This document shows positions 15,982-25,636 of a stretch of 64,000 bases of DNA, piece by piece (within the stretch, counting starts at the first letter, position 1; each line of letters begins with the position of its first letter). Source of the stretch: an uncultured Myxococcales bacterium (GTDB lineage Bacteria > Myxococcota_A > Polyangia > Polyangiales > Polyangiaceae); assembly GCA_937949945.1 (NCBI GenBank), contig CALFEQ010000170.1, forward strand, positions 1 through 64,000, read 5' to 3'. The notes beneath the pieces were generated by a model. It saw only the letters and a program-made list of their open reading frames with translations, was not told the origin of the DNA and did not search any database. The position numbers and the translations under genes were made by a program.

Positions 15982-17495
15982 CAAAAGATCGTATCGTCCG
16001 ACGTCGGCCGTGCGGTCGTCGCAGGCTTCGTGGAGGCGGCCGGCTTCGTGGTGACGCGCTTCGACTTCGGAGGGCTCGGAGCGGCTGCCGCGGAGGAGGA
16101 AGCGGCCGCGGGCTCCGCGCTCGAGGGGAGCTCGATCGTCGGAGGCTCCTCCACTGCTGCCTCTTCCGTGGCAGTGGAGGCAGGCTCGACGACCTCGTTC
16201 GAAGGCGCAGCCGCTGCGGCCGCGGTCACGGGCACCTCGGGCGGAGGCGGCGTCCGCGCCGTGCTCGACCCGAGCTTGAAGGCGCCGATGACGAGCAGGG
16301 AGACCGCGAGCCCGCCGAGCGCTCCGAAGAGCAGCCGCGAGCGCAGGCTCTTCGAATCGCCGCCCATCGGGATCGCGGTCGCGACCGTGCCCCCATTCTT
16401 GTCTTCGACGATCATCCCGAAGCGAGCCTCGGATCGATCGCCGGTCTTGAACTGCCCGAGAGACCGCAGGCTGTCGCGCGAGATGGAGCTGATCGAAGCG
16501 CGCGAGATCATCCTCTTGCGCGCGTCGATCTGAGGCTTGAGGTTCTCGGCGAAGCAGCGAGCGACGTCTTCGTGCGTCGCGACGAGCCCCGATCGCATGG
16601 CGGCGTCCTCGAGCGCGGCCCGGAGCTCGGCGGCGGTCGCGTGCCGGTCCTTCGCATGCCGGCTCAGCGCCCGGAGCACGACCGCGCTCACCGGCGCGGG
16701 GATCTCGGGCGGCAGCGGCGGAGGCGCCTCGTCGCTCACCGCGCGGATGAGCCGCGCAGCGTCGTTCGGCGCATCGAACGGATACGAGCCGCTCAACAGG
16801 TAATAGGCGACCGCTCCCACCGACCAGATGTCGGCGCGTCGATCGACGGGCAGGCTCAGCGCCTGCTCCGGCGCCATGTACGGCACCTTGCCCTTGATGA
16901 TTCCCGTCGCCGTGTCGCCTGCGATCCTCCCCGCCGCCTTCGCCACGCCGAAGTCGATCAATTTTGCGACCCCGTGATCGTTGACGAGGATGTTCTGCGG
17001 AGACACGTCGCGATGCACGATCCCGAGGTTGTTGCCCTGCGGATCGGACAGCTCGTGCGCGACGTGCAGGCCGGCGCACGTGTCCGCGAGAACGCGAAGG
17101 ACGACGGCCGGTGGGATGCGGCGCCCTTCGGCGGCGAGCGTGCGGTGGAGCAGGTTCAGCGATTCGCCGGCGACGTACTCGAAGACGAGATACGGGATCT
17201 CGGCGTCCTCGCCGACGTCGAGGATGCGCGCGACGTTCGGGTGATCGATCGCCGCCGCGATGCGCGCCTCGTCGAACAGCATCGACCGGAACCCGACGTC
17301 GTTGGCGTGCTCGGGCAGGACGGTCTTCACCGCGACGAGCCGCTCGACGTGCCGGCCGGCGACACGTGCGAGCCACACGCTCGCCATACCACCCTGACCG
17401 ATCTTGCAGAGGAGCTCGTAACGATCGAGCCGATATCCCGGCTCGAGCGAGACCTCTGCCAGCGGTTCCACACACAGGAGTATCGACCCTGCCAA
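15981..17495 (-). CDS. Membrane Ser/Thr protein kinase (PknB-like)
   Basis: The 504-residue product has a complete eukaryote-like kinase domain (about 27-290): glycine loop IGQGGMASV, lysine in VAVKTV, catalytic loop HRDVSPQN, DFGVAK, and MAPEQ. A linker of ~90 residues leads to one membrane helix (about 388-410). The periplasmic tail is Ala/Pro/Ser/Thr-rich and low in structure, without PASTA repeats. HRDVSPQN rather than HRDLKPEN is typical of myxobacterial kinases. The nearby converging PEGA protein could be a partner or substrate; that is inference. The stop codon abuts a 104-base tandem duplication. Confidence 0.92.
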   Translation of the reverse strand: MAGSILLCVEPLAEVSLEPGYRLDRYELLCKIGQGGMASVWLARVAGRHVERLVAVKTVLPEHANDVGFRSMLFDEARIAAAIDHPNVARILDVGEDAEIPYLVFEYVAGESLNLLHRTLAAEGRRIPPAVVLRVLADTCAGLHVAHELSDPQGNNLGIVHRDVSPQNILVNDHGVAKLIDFGVAKAAGRIAGDTATGIIKGKVPYMAPEQALSLPVDRRADIWSVGAVAYYLLSGSYPFDAPNDAARLIRAVSDEAPPPLPPEIPAPVSAVVLRALSRHAKDRHATAAELRAALEDAAMRSGLVATHEDVARCFAENLKPQIDARKRMISRASISSISRDSLRSLGQFKTGDRSEARFGMIVEDKNGGTVATAIPMGGDSKSLRSRLLFGALGGLAVSLLVIGAFKLGSSTARTPPPPEVPVTAAAAAAPSNEVVEPASTATEEAAVEEPPTIELPSSAEPAAASSSAAAAPSPPKSKRVTTKPAASTKPATTARPTSDDTIF

Positions 17496-17628
17496 GGACC
17501 CACGGCAAGGGAAGGGCCCCGGGCCTCGGGCGCCGGAGATCTCGAAGGTCTCGACCGCGAACCGTGAGGCCCGGCGATCCGGTCCGGCCGGCCGTCGCCG
17601 AATCCCGAGAGATTGCTTCGGGTTCCGA

Positions 17629-19311
17629 TCAGTTCTTCTCGGTCTTGGCGCCCTTGTCCGACTTGTCGGTCTTTTCGTTCGTCTTCGGCTTGTCCGCGGC
17701 GGCCACGGCGGACGCGGACGATGCGGGCTTCGGATCCTCGTGGACGACCACGAGCGTGCCCGGGTTGTCCTTCGTCGCCCGGACGCCGTGCCACCCCTCG
17801 GGCAGCTTCGGGCCTGCCCACTCGAAGAGGTTCTTCGCGTCGTACGGGGTCATGTTCACGCAGCCGTGGCTGCGCTCACGCCCGAACATCGAGTGCCAGA
17901 AGGCGCCGTGCAGCGCGTAGCTCCCTTCGAAGTACATGATCCACGGCACGTCCTGGATGGAGTAGACGCCGTCGCTCGAGCTGTCGTCGTCCATCGTCGC
18001 GGAGATGTGCTTCTCGCGGATCCGGAACTCGCCCTGGATGGTGCGATAGTCCTTCGACTTGTCCTCGTCGTCGCGGCGACCGGTGGAGACGATGGTCGCG
18101 TAGACGGGCTTGTCTCCCTCGAAGGCGACGAGCGACTGCGTCGAGAGGTTGATGTCGATCCACTTCTCTCCGGGGGCGAGCCCCTTCGGAGGGGGCCCCG
18201 GCCGCGTGACCGCCACGTCGTAGTCGCGCACCCACCAGCCCTCTTCCGTCTCGAAGTACCCGCGCTCCTCGATCGACTTCTTCTTGCCGGTGAGCTGGAC
18301 GATCGTGAAACGATCGACCGGATCGCCGCGCCGCAGCTTTCCGTCCTTCTCGTCCGCGCGCGTCGGATCGCCCGGGTCGATGTAGTAACGGCGCGCGCGC
18401 GGGCTCACGACCCAGGCCAGCGGCAGGCGTCGCGTCTCGCCCTCGGCGCCGATGCGGACGCCTTCGAACTCGGTCTTCGGCTTGTGGACGAGGATGTGAT
18501 CGGCCGGGGTGAGGAAACCGGCCGTGTTCCTCCAGAACTTCCCGGACGGCGTCGAGAGCTGCTTGTCGAGCGCGAGGTAGAAGCCTCGCACCATGCGCAT
18601 GAAGACGAGGCCCCCCATCTCGTTCGTGTAGAGGTCCTCCATCTTCACCGGCGGACGCTGCCCGCCGTAGCGCTTCAGCCACCAGGGCGCGTTGGGGTCC
18701 GGCGGAGGCTCCTTCGGCGCCGGCTCTCCCTCCTTCGGCTTCTTCGTCTTGCCGACGGGGAGGCCCTTCTCGAGCTCCGCTCTCTCCTTCTTCAACGGTC
18801 GCCGGCGATAGAGCGGCGCTCCGTTCGTGAGGTTGAGACCGTAGTCGTACGGCAGCGGCCGGTCCATGTACGGCGGATGCGGCGCCGTCTCGAGCTCCTT
18901 CGCGGACAGGTCGGTCGTGACGTACTTGCCGCAGACGTATCCGCCGGTTGCGAGCTCGTACCAGCCCTCGGAGCAGTTGCTCTTCTTGATGACCTTCGGC
19001 TTGACCGCGACGACAGCGCCGCGACGCAGGTAACCGAGTCGCTGCGCGCTCTGGCGCGCCTCGGACGCCTTCGACGGATCCTTCGGCGGGAACTCCGTCA
19101 TGTTGAAGACGGGGGTGACCTGCTCGAGCGCCGCGACCTGCGGCAGCGCGCTGCCCGCGTCCGCCCCGGCGTCGAATTCCTCGACCGTCTCGGGCCCGAA
19201 GCCGCTGGTCGTCTCCGTCGTGGCTTCCGCGTCGGCCGAATGCTTCTTGCACGCGCCCATCGCGGCGACGGCGAACAAGCCGAGAGCGAGTGCTAGAGGC
19301 GACGTTCTCAC
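17629..19311 (-). CDS. L,D-transpeptidase (YkuD) lipoprotein, first paralogue
   Basis: L,D-transpeptidases cross-link peptidoglycan or attach lipoproteins to it in the periplasm. With the GTG at 19311 the product has 560 residues and starts with a short signal peptide ending in MGAC, so a lipoprotein is predicted. Two SH3-like regions (for example RLGYLRRGAVVAV... and GYVCGKYV) precede the YkuD domain, whose catalytic motif ends HGAFWH...SHGCVNM with Cys near residue 484. The Lys-rich tail is disordered. The start is uncertain: no ATG fits the signal peptide and the ribosome site is weak. It is a clear paralogue of 29491-31320. Confidence 0.88.
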   Translation of the reverse strand: MRTSPLALALGLFAVAAMGACKKHSADAEATTETTSGFGPETVEEFDAGADAGSALPQVAALEQVTPVFNMTEFPPKDPSKASEARQSAQRLGYLRRGAVVAVKPKVIKKSNCSEGWYELATGGYVCGKYVTTDLSAKELETAPHPPYMDRPLPYDYGLNLTNGAPLYRRRPLKKERAELEKGLPVGKTKKPKEGEPAPKEPPPDPNAPWWLKRYGGQRPPVKMEDLYTNEMGGLVFMRMVRGFYLALDKQLSTPSGKFWRNTAGFLTPADHILVHKPKTEFEGVRIGAEGETRRLPLAWVVSPRARRYYIDPGDPTRADEKDGKLRRGDPVDRFTIVQLTGKKKSIEERGYFETEEGWWVRDYDVAVTRPGPPPKGLAPGEKWIDINLSTQSLVAFEGDKPVYATIVSTGRRDDEDKSKDYRTIQGEFRIREKHISATMDDDSSSDGVYSIQDVPWIMYFEGSYALHGAFWHSMFGRERSHGCVNMTPYDAKNLFEWAGPKLPEGWHGVRATKDNPGTLVVVHEDPKPASSASAVAAADKPKTNEKTDKSDKGAKTEKN

Positions 19312-19514
19312 GGCGAGCTTACCTGCGGTACTGCACGCCGCACGTACGCCATGGCCGCGCCGCACGCAAGCCTCGATTCGCCGTTGGGTCAAAGCGACTC
19401 GCGGCGACGGTCCGCGGCGCATTTCGAAACGGCCCTCCGGGCCCGGGGAGCTGGCGGGGAGGCGGGCGCCGGCCGCCGATCCGACCCGCAGGCCCGTTCG
19501 ACTAAAGTCGCAAC

Positions 19515-22484
19515 ATGGCGAGCTCCAGCGACGAAGCGAGATCGCTCGTGTGGCGCCTCCGAGCCTCCGCGCGGAACGCGCTCGAGCTCGCCCGCTTCGG
19601 GCGCCTCGGAGAGGAGTACGGCGCTCCGTTCGAGATCGTCGATCGCGGGCCGCATCACCGGCTCCGACGCTACGCGAGCGCGGACGACGCCCCCGTCGCG
19701 CTGCTCGTGCCGCCGCTGATGGTGACCGCGGACGTCTACGACATCGCCCCGGACGTCTCGGCCGTCGCCGCCCTCGCCCGGGAGGGCATCGCTCCATGGG
19801 TCGTGGACTTCGGCGCGCCGGAGCGCGAGGCGGGCGGGATGGCGCGCAGCCTCGACGATCACGTGCGCGCCGTCGCGCGCGCCATCGCACGCGTGCGCGA
19901 GCTCACCGGTCGCGAGGTCCACCTCTGCGGCTACTCGCAGGGCGGGATGTTCGCGTACCAGACGGCCGCCTGGCTGCGCGGCGAGGGCATCCGATCGATC
20001 GTGACGTTCGGGAGCCCCGTCGACATCCACAGGAACCTGCCGGCGGTGCGGAGCGATCTCGCCGGCGCCGCGCTCCGATCGGTGTTCCCCGTCGCGAAGG
20101 GCGTGCTCGCACGGATCGAGGGGCTGCCGGGAAAGCTGACGAGCACGGCGTTCAAGGTCCTGAGCACGCGCAAGGAGCTCGAGCAGCGCATCGACTTCCT
20201 CCGCTCGCTGCACGATCGCGAGCGCATCATGAAGCGAGAGGCACGTCGCCGCTTCCTCCGCGGCGACGGCTTCGTCGCCTGGCCCGGACCGGCGTTCCGC
20301 GCGTTCGTCGAGGAGTTCGTCGTCCACAACCGCATGCTGTCGGGCGGCTTCGTCATCGACGGACGGACCGTCTCCCTCGCCGATCTGTCCTGTCCGATCC
20401 TCGCGTTCGTCGGCGGCACGGACGAGCTCGCACGGCCGCCGACCGTACGCGCCATCGCCGACGCGGCGCCGAACGCGGACGTTCGCTTCGTCACGGTGCC
20501 GGCGGGTCACTTCGGGATCGTCGTCGGCTCGCGCGCGATGGCGGAGACCTGGCCGAGGGTCGCGACGTGGATCCGGGCGATCGAGCAAGGCAAGAGCGCG
20601 CGCGACGCGCTGCCGGACACCGAGCGCGCGCACGACGCCAGGCCGGGAGCCGACACGGGAGCTCTCGACGTCGAGCTCGACCTCTTCGTCGACCTCGTCC
20701 AGCGATCGGCACGCGACGCGTGGCGCCAGCTCGGCGAGGTGCTCGCGAGCGCGAGCCGCACCGCGGACACGGTCCGCTGGCAGGAGCCGCGCCTCCGCAG
20801 GCTCGCGCGCATCCAGCCGGACACGCGCCTGAGCGCGAGCCACGAGCTCGCACGGCGCGCGCGTGAGACGCCGAGCGCGACCTTCTTCCTCTGGCGCGGG
20901 CGCGCTTTCTCGTACGCGGACGCCGACGCGCGCGTGACGAACGTGGCCCGCGGGCTCCATGCCTCCGGCATCCGGCCGGGCGAGCGCGTCGGCGTGCTCA
21001 TGGGCAGCCGCCCGAGCCTTCTGTCCGCCGCGACGGCGCTCTGCCGGCTCGGCGCGATCGCGGTCCTCGCGCCGCCGACCTCACCCGAGGACGCGCTTTC
21101 TGACACGTTCGCGCGATTGGACGTTCGGCGCGTCATCGTCGACCCCGAGCGCGTCGAGACGGCGCGCTCCGTCGCCGGCGAGCTCCTCGTGCTCGGCGGC
21201 GGCAGCCGCGAGAGCGGCAGGGCCATCGAGCCGGGCGGGCACGGAAGGGTGATCGACCTCGAGGCGATCGATCCCCGCGCCGCACCGCTGCCGGAGGACT
21301 TCGAGCTCGATCCCGGGCGCGCCCGCGACGTCGCGTGGATCCTGCTCCGCCCGTCGGAGGACGAGACCGAGCTCCGTGCCGTGCCGGTCACGAACCACCG
21401 CTGGGCCCTGTCCGCGATCGGCGCGGCGGCCGCGTGCACGATCAAGCCGAGCGACACGGTGCTCTGCGCGGTCCCGCTGCACCACCCGACCGGCATCCTC
21501 GTCAGCGTGGGCTCTGCGCTCGCGGGCGGAGCGCGGCTCGCGCTCGCGGAGCCGGACGGTCCGCCGGGCGCGCCGCTCGATCCGAAGAAGCTGCTCCTCG
21601 ACGTCCGCCGCGTCGGAGCCACGGTCCTCTTCTACACCGGCGAGATGCTGCGCCCGCTCCTCGACGAGCCCGCGTCGCGCGCGGACAGGCACCTGCCCGT
21701 GCGGATCGTCGCGGGCAGCGGCATGCGTCCCGCGCTCGCCGCGCGCCTGCGCGAGAGGTTTGGCGTGGACACGATGGAGTTCTACGCAGGCACCGCGCAC
21801 CGCGCGATCCTCGCCGATGCGGAAGGTCACGCGCCCGGGTCGCTCGGAGACGTGCTGCCCGGGAGCGCCGACGTCGCGCTCGTGCGATGGGATCGCGAGC
21901 GCATGACGCACGCGCTCGACGAGCGCGGTCGGCTCGTCCTCGCCGGCGCCGGCGAGCCGGCGCTCCTCGCGGTCCGCGTGTCGGACGAGGAGATCGAGAC
22001 GCTCGGCGACGCGCGAGGGCTCGTGCGCGACGCGTTCGGTGACGGCACCGCGTGGCTCGTGACCAACGACGTGCTCGAGCGCGACGCCGCGGGGAAGCAC
22101 TGGTTCGTGGACTCGCTCTCCGGCTTCGTGCGTCCCGCGAACGGAGGCGATCCCGTCTCGCTACGCCGCGTCGAAGACGCGCTCTACGCGCTCCCGGAGG
22201 TCCAGCTCGCCGCGGCGTGGGAGACGAGCCGCGGCTCGGGCGAGATCGCCGCGGCGTTCGTCTCGCGCATCGAGATCGCACCGGAACGCATCGAGGAAGC
22301 CCTGAAGGTCCTTCCTCCGAGCGCCCGCCCGAAGCGCGTCGCGCGCGTCCCTTCGATCCCGCTGACGGAAGGCTTCCGTCCGAAGAAGCGCGTCCTCCCG
22401 ACGCTCTCGACCCCGCCGTCGGAAGAAACGCCGGTCTCGCAAGAACGACCGCGCTCGAGGACCGAAGCCGTTCGCAAACCGTGA
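19515..22484 (+). CDS. Lipase / acyl-CoA-synthetase-like fusion (Rv1683-like)
   Basis: The 989-residue product fuses two domains. Residues ~1-365 form an alpha/beta hydrolase of the PhaC-like class with nucleophile motif GYSQGG (Ser141; a PHA synthase would have Cys here), Asp in GGTDEL and His in PAGHFG. Residues ~455-960 resemble an AMP-binding acyl-CoA synthetase (FYAGTAHRAIL, PKKRVLP near the end). This order and length match mycobacterial Rv1683 (999 residues), linked there to triacylglycerol turnover. The A3 phosphate-binding motif, normally TSGSTGxPKG, is replaced by RPSEDETELRAVPVT around residues 610-625, so adenylation activity is doubtful. The gene is divergent from the transpeptidase and not in an operon. 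Confidence 0.82.
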   Translation: MASSSDEARSLVWRLRASARNALELARFGRLGEEYGAPFEIVDRGPHHRLRRYASADDAPVALLVPPLMVTADVYDIAPDVSAVAALAREGIAPWVVDFGAPEREAGGMARSLDDHVRAVARAIARVRELTGREVHLCGYSQGGMFAYQTAAWLRGEGIRSIVTFGSPVDIHRNLPAVRSDLAGAALRSVFPVAKGVLARIEGLPGKLTSTAFKVLSTRKELEQRIDFLRSLHDRERIMKREARRRFLRGDGFVAWPGPAFRAFVEEFVVHNRMLSGGFVIDGRTVSLADLSCPILAFVGGTDELARPPTVRAIADAAPNADVRFVTVPAGHFGIVVGSRAMAETWPRVATWIRAIEQGKSARDALPDTERAHDARPGADTGALDVELDLFVDLVQRSARDAWRQLGEVLASASRTADTVRWQEPRLRRLARIQPDTRLSASHELARRARETPSATFFLWRGRAFSYADADARVTNVARGLHASGIRPGERVGVLMGSRPSLLSAATALCRLGAIAVLAPPTSPEDALSDTFARLDVRRVIVDPERVETARSVAGELLVLGGGSRESGRAIEPGGHGRVIDLEAIDPRAAPLPEDFELDPGRARDVAWILLRPSEDETELRAVPVTNHRWALSAIGAAAACTIKPSDTVLCAVPLHHPTGILVSVGSALAGGARLALAEPDGPPGAPLDPKKLLLDVRRVGATVLFYTGEMLRPLLDEPASRADRHLPVRIVAGSGMRPALAARLRERFGVDTMEFYAGTAHRAILADAEGHAPGSLGDVLPGSADVALVRWDRERMTHALDERGRLVLAGAGEPALLAVRVSDEEIETLGDARGLVRDAFGDGTAWLVTNDVLERDAAGKHWFVDSLSGFVRPANGGDPVSLRRVEDALYALPEVQLAAAWETSRGSGEIAAAFVSRIEIAPERIEEALKVLPPSARPKRVARVPSIPLTEGFRPKKRVLPTLSTPPSEETPVSQERPRSRTEAVRKP

Positions 22485-22571
22485 GCACGCACCTCCACGC
22501 GCACTCCTCGAAGCGCAAGAAGGTGCGCGCTCCGACAGGGAGACCTCAGGGGAGGCACGCGAACGATCCGC

Positions 22572-22639
22572 CGAGGACCGAGGACTGAGGACCGAGGTCT
22601 TCTCTTGAGGCCTGAAGCCTGAGGCCTGAAGCCTCAGCC
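22572..22639. repeat. Two adjacent heptanucleotide tracts
   Basis: 22572-22599 holds four YGAGGNC units (CGAGGAC, CGAGGAC, TGAGGAC, CGAGGTC). 22612-22639 holds four further 7-base units (CTGAAGC, CTGAGGC, CTGAAGC, CTCAGCC). The tracts lie between the 3' end of the fusion gene and the malic enzyme gene. Confidence 0.9.
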
Positions 22640-22707
22640 CGACCTCGGCGTGGCTCGACGCGTTGACGCTCCAAGTCATTCGAATCGCTCCAAACAACTT
22701 CCGCGCG

Positions 22708-22724
22708 ACCACGTCTCTCGTGGT
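22708..22724 (+). promoter_or_regulatory. Hairpin in the malic enzyme leader
   Basis: ACCACG and CGTGGT form a 6-bp stem around TCTCT, 12 to 78 bases before the candidate starts. A TTGACG box lies upstream at about 22662. It might be a regulatory hairpin or a repressor site; no family is recognised. Confidence 0.25.
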
Positions 22725-22801
22725 AGACGCGGAGGATGATTTCGGGGCGGTTCTTGGAGAGCGGTCCGGTGTTCGGTGGACCGGCTCGGCATTCCACCAG
22801 C

Positions 22802-24526
22802 GTGAGGTACGACGTGGCTCGAGACGGGGACGACGAGATTTTCATGGAAGTGCACGCCACCGGTGATGCGCTCCTCCGCTCCCCACTGACGAACAAAGGA
22901 ACGGCCTTCACCCCGAGCGAGCGTGTCGAGCTGGGCCTCGTGGGGCTCTTGCCTCCTCGCGTGGAGACGCTCGAGCAGCAGATGGCGCGTGCCTACGCCG
23001 CGTTCCAGCGCGAGCCCACGCCGCTCGCGCGTCACCGTTTCCTCCGCCGCCTGCAGGACACCAACGAGGTGCTCTTCTTCGCGCTCCTCCGCGCGCACCT
23101 CCGCGAGATGATGCCGATCGTGTACACGCCCACGGTCGGTGAAGGCGTGGAGCGCTTCTCGGAGATCTTCGAGGTCCCGCGCGGCCTCTCGCTCTCCATC
23201 GACGATCCGTGCGAGCCGAAGGACGTCGTCGCATCCTACCCGCTCGACGACGTACGCATGATCGTCGCGACGGACTCGTCGGCGATCCTCGGCATCGGCG
23301 ATCAGGGCTACAACGGGCTCGCGATCGCGATCGGCAAGCTCGCGCTCTACACGCTCGGAGGCGTGAGCCCGTTCCGCACGGTGCCCGTCGTGCTCGACGT
23401 GGGCACCGATCGCGCCTCCCTGCACGAGGATCCGATGTACCTCGGCGTGAGGCGGAAGCGCCTCCGCGGCGAGGCCTACCTCGCGTTCGTGCGCAAGTTC
23501 GTCGAAGCGGTTCGTGCGCGCTGGCCGAAGGCGATCATCCAGTGGGAGGACTTCGGCAAGGAGTCGGCGTTCGACGTGCTCGACGCGTTCCGCGACGTGA
23601 TCCCCTCGTTCAACGACGACATCCAGGGCACCGGCGCGGTCGCGCTCGCAGGCCTGCTCGCGGCGGCCCATGCGAAGCACGCGGGCTCCGGCGCGTCCGG
23701 GCTCGGCGGGCTCTCGAACGAGCGCTTCCTCGTGTTCGGCGCGGGCGCGGGCGGCGCCGGCGTGGCGCGCGCCATCCGCGACGCCCTCGAGCGCGAGGGG
23801 CTCACGAAGGCCGAGGCCACGGCGAGGGTGTTCGTCGTCGACTCGAAGGGGCTGCTCGTCGAGGGCCGCGCGATGGAGGCTTACAAGAAGGAGCTCGCGC
23901 AGCCTGCCTCCACCGTCCAGGGATGGAAGATCGCCGGAAGCGTGCCGTCCCTCCTCGAGACGATCGAGAACGGAAGAGTGACCGCGCTGCTCGGCCTGTC
24001 GGGCCAGCGAGCCTCGTTCGGCGAGGAGGTCGTGCGCGCCGTCGCGAAGAACACCGAGCGGCCGATCGTGTTCGCGCTCTCCAACCCGACGAGCGCGTGC
24101 GAGGCGGTCCCCGCGGACGTGCTGCGTTGGACGGAGGGCAAAGCCCTGGTGGCGACCGGCAGCCCCTTCGATCCCGTCGAGCTCGACGGGAAGAAGCACG
24201 TCATCGGACAGGGGAACAACGCGTTCATCTTCCCGGGCCTCGGCTTCGGCGCGATCATGGTGGAGGCGAGGAAGATCACGGACGCGATGGTCGCCGAGGC
24301 CGCGTACGCGCTCGCCGAGCTGACCATCGAGCGTTACGGCAAGGACGGCTTCCTCTACCCGCCCGTCGAGGACCTGCGCGAGGCGTCCGCGCGCGTCGCG
24401 GCTCGGGTCGCGAAGCGCGCCATCGCCGACGGCGTCGCCGGTCGGACGGACCTGCCCGGCGATCTCGAGGAGCACGCCCGCCGCATCGCGTGGACGCCTC
24501 GCTACCTCCCCTTCCGGCGGGGCTGA
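22802..24526 (+). CDS. maeA: NAD-dependent malic enzyme
   Basis: The enzyme oxidatively decarboxylates malate to pyruvate with NAD(P). The family motifs are all present: LLxxPLTNKGTAFT at the N-terminus, PIVYTPTVGEG (catalytic Tyr), GIGDQG, FNDDIQGTG (metal-binding Asp), the Rossmann motif GAGAGGAGVA, LSNPTSACEA and IFPGLGFG. The length is close to E. coli MaeA (565). The start is uncertain: GTG 22802 gives 574 residues beginning RYDVARDGDDEIF, which resembles family N-termini. ATG 22736 would add 22 residues but has a Shine-Dalgarno sequence touching the codon. ATG 22844 gives 560. It converges on the CAP lipoprotein gene with 10 bases between them. Confidence 0.95.
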   Translation: MRYDVARDGDDEIFMEVHATGDALLRSPLTNKGTAFTPSERVELGLVGLLPPRVETLEQQMARAYAAFQREPTPLARHRFLRRLQDTNEVLFFALLRAHLREMMPIVYTPTVGEGVERFSEIFEVPRGLSLSIDDPCEPKDVVASYPLDDVRMIVATDSSAILGIGDQGYNGLAIAIGKLALYTLGGVSPFRTVPVVLDVGTDRASLHEDPMYLGVRRKRLRGEAYLAFVRKFVEAVRARWPKAIIQWEDFGKESAFDVLDAFRDVIPSFNDDIQGTGAVALAGLLAAAHAKHAGSGASGLGGLSNERFLVFGAGAGGAGVARAIRDALEREGLTKAEATARVFVVDSKGLLVEGRAMEAYKKELAQPASTVQGWKIAGSVPSLLETIENGRVTALLGLSGQRASFGEEVVRAVAKNTERPIVFALSNPTSACEAVPADVLRWTEGKALVATGSPFDPVELDGKKHVIGQGNNAFIFPGLGFGAIMVEARKITDAMVAEAAYALAELTIERYGKDGFLYPPVEDLREASARVAARVAKRAIADGVAGRTDLPGDLEEHARRIAWTPRYLPFRRG

Positions 24527-24536
24527 ACGGAGGCGA

Positions 24537-25571
24537 TCAACGGCACGCGATCGCCTCGACGACGAACGCGATCCGCGTGTCGCCCGCGCGGACGACGACC
24601 TCGTAGCGCTCGCCGGCCTCGGTCCTCCAACCCACCGGGACGAACCGCACCGCGCCGCGGCTGCCGAGCAGAGGCTCGAGCTCCGTCACGTGCACCGGGA
24701 GCTCCTCGCCCGCGGAGCGGACCGTGACCGTGGCTCCGGCGAGATCGTCGGTCGAGCTCTGGACCGTCCAGCCGATCTCGTCCAGGCGCTCGGTCTCGAA
24801 CACGTCGATCGGCACCGGACCGGCCGGCGGCCACGCGACCCAACCTCGCTCGGACACGCGCGCCCCGCGCGGCTCCACGTCCGCCTTCGGCGCGTCGAGG
24901 CTCCGCCCGTCGACGACGACGCACGCGTAGCGGTCGGTCGTGCCGATCCCGACGACGGCGAGCTCCTCGGACAGGAGCCATCGTCGGTGGACCATCGTGG
25001 CCTCGTTCCCGGGGTCCTCGATGAACGCGGCGATCGCGGCCGGCGCGCTCCGGTTCGCGATGAGGCTCGCCGACGACGCGATCGCGGCGCCCTCCGTCCA
25101 GCAACGCCACTCGGGCGGCGGCGTGTGCGAGAGCTTCGCGTTCGCGTGCGCGACGAGCGCGCACTGTTGCGCGGCGCCGGACCACGACGGCTCCGCGACG
25201 ACCGGCGGGACGCCCGCGAGCCAGCGGTGGAGATTGACGAGGCGGACCGCGCGCTCGGCGGCGTCGCGGTCGGGCTCGCCGGCGGAGCAGCTCGACGGAT
25301 CGCCGCTCCAGCGCGCGGGCGTACGCGCGTCGCGCCCCTCGCAGAGCCAGCGATGGCAGACCTGGTCGCCGCGCGCGGCGCCCGCAGGGCGGCGGCAGAT
25401 CGCTTCGATCGCGCGCGCTCGGACCTCGGCGTCCTCGTCCGCGACGGCCTCGCGCACCTCGACGCTCGGCACGACCGCCTTCGGGTCCTCGTCCGGGAGG
25501 TCCCCGCTCTTCAGGCAACCGACGACGAGCGGCGCGATCGCGAAGAGCAGCGAGGTGCGACGAGGCGACAT
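24537..25571 (-). CDS. CAP-domain (SCP/PR1) lipoprotein
   Basis: The product has 344 residues with signal peptide and lipobox LVVGC (Cys19). After an acidic linker comes a Cys-containing N-terminal segment, then a CAP-like domain (about 105-215): LVNLHRWLAGVPPV, CALVAHANAKLSHTPP, CWTEGAAIA and MVHRRWLLSEELAVVGIGT. The Asn/His pattern fits the CAP cavity residues only in part. The C-terminal ~100 residues look like a beta-sandwich. Function is unknown; bacterial CAP proteins bind lipids or act in the envelope. A second CAP domain occurs in this window at the end of the metalloprotease gene 43883-45520. Confidence 0.8.
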   Translation of the reverse strand: MSPRRTSLLFAIAPLVVGCLKSGDLPDEDPKAVVPSVEVREAVADEDAEVRARAIEAICRRPAGAARGDQVCHRWLCEGRDARTPARWSGDPSSCSAGEPDRDAAERAVRLVNLHRWLAGVPPVVAEPSWSGAAQQCALVAHANAKLSHTPPPEWRCWTEGAAIASSASLIANRSAPAAIAAFIEDPGNEATMVHRRWLLSEELAVVGIGTTDRYACVVVDGRSLDAPKADVEPRGARVSERGWVAWPPAGPVPIDVFETERLDEIGWTVQSSTDDLAGATVTVRSAGEELPVHVTELEPLLGSRGAVRFVPVGWRTEAGERYEVVVRAGDTRIAFVVEAIACR

Positions 25572-25636
25572 CGAGAATGGAGAACGGCCGCACCGCGCCC
25601 CGGTTAACGATCGGCTACGCTTCGACCTCCTCGGAC

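Noticed and set aside
19515..20600. Poly-hydroxybutyrate synthase
   Set aside because: The hydrolase half has the PhaC-like fold, but the nucleophile is Ser (GYSQGG), not Cys, so polymerase activity is unlikely.
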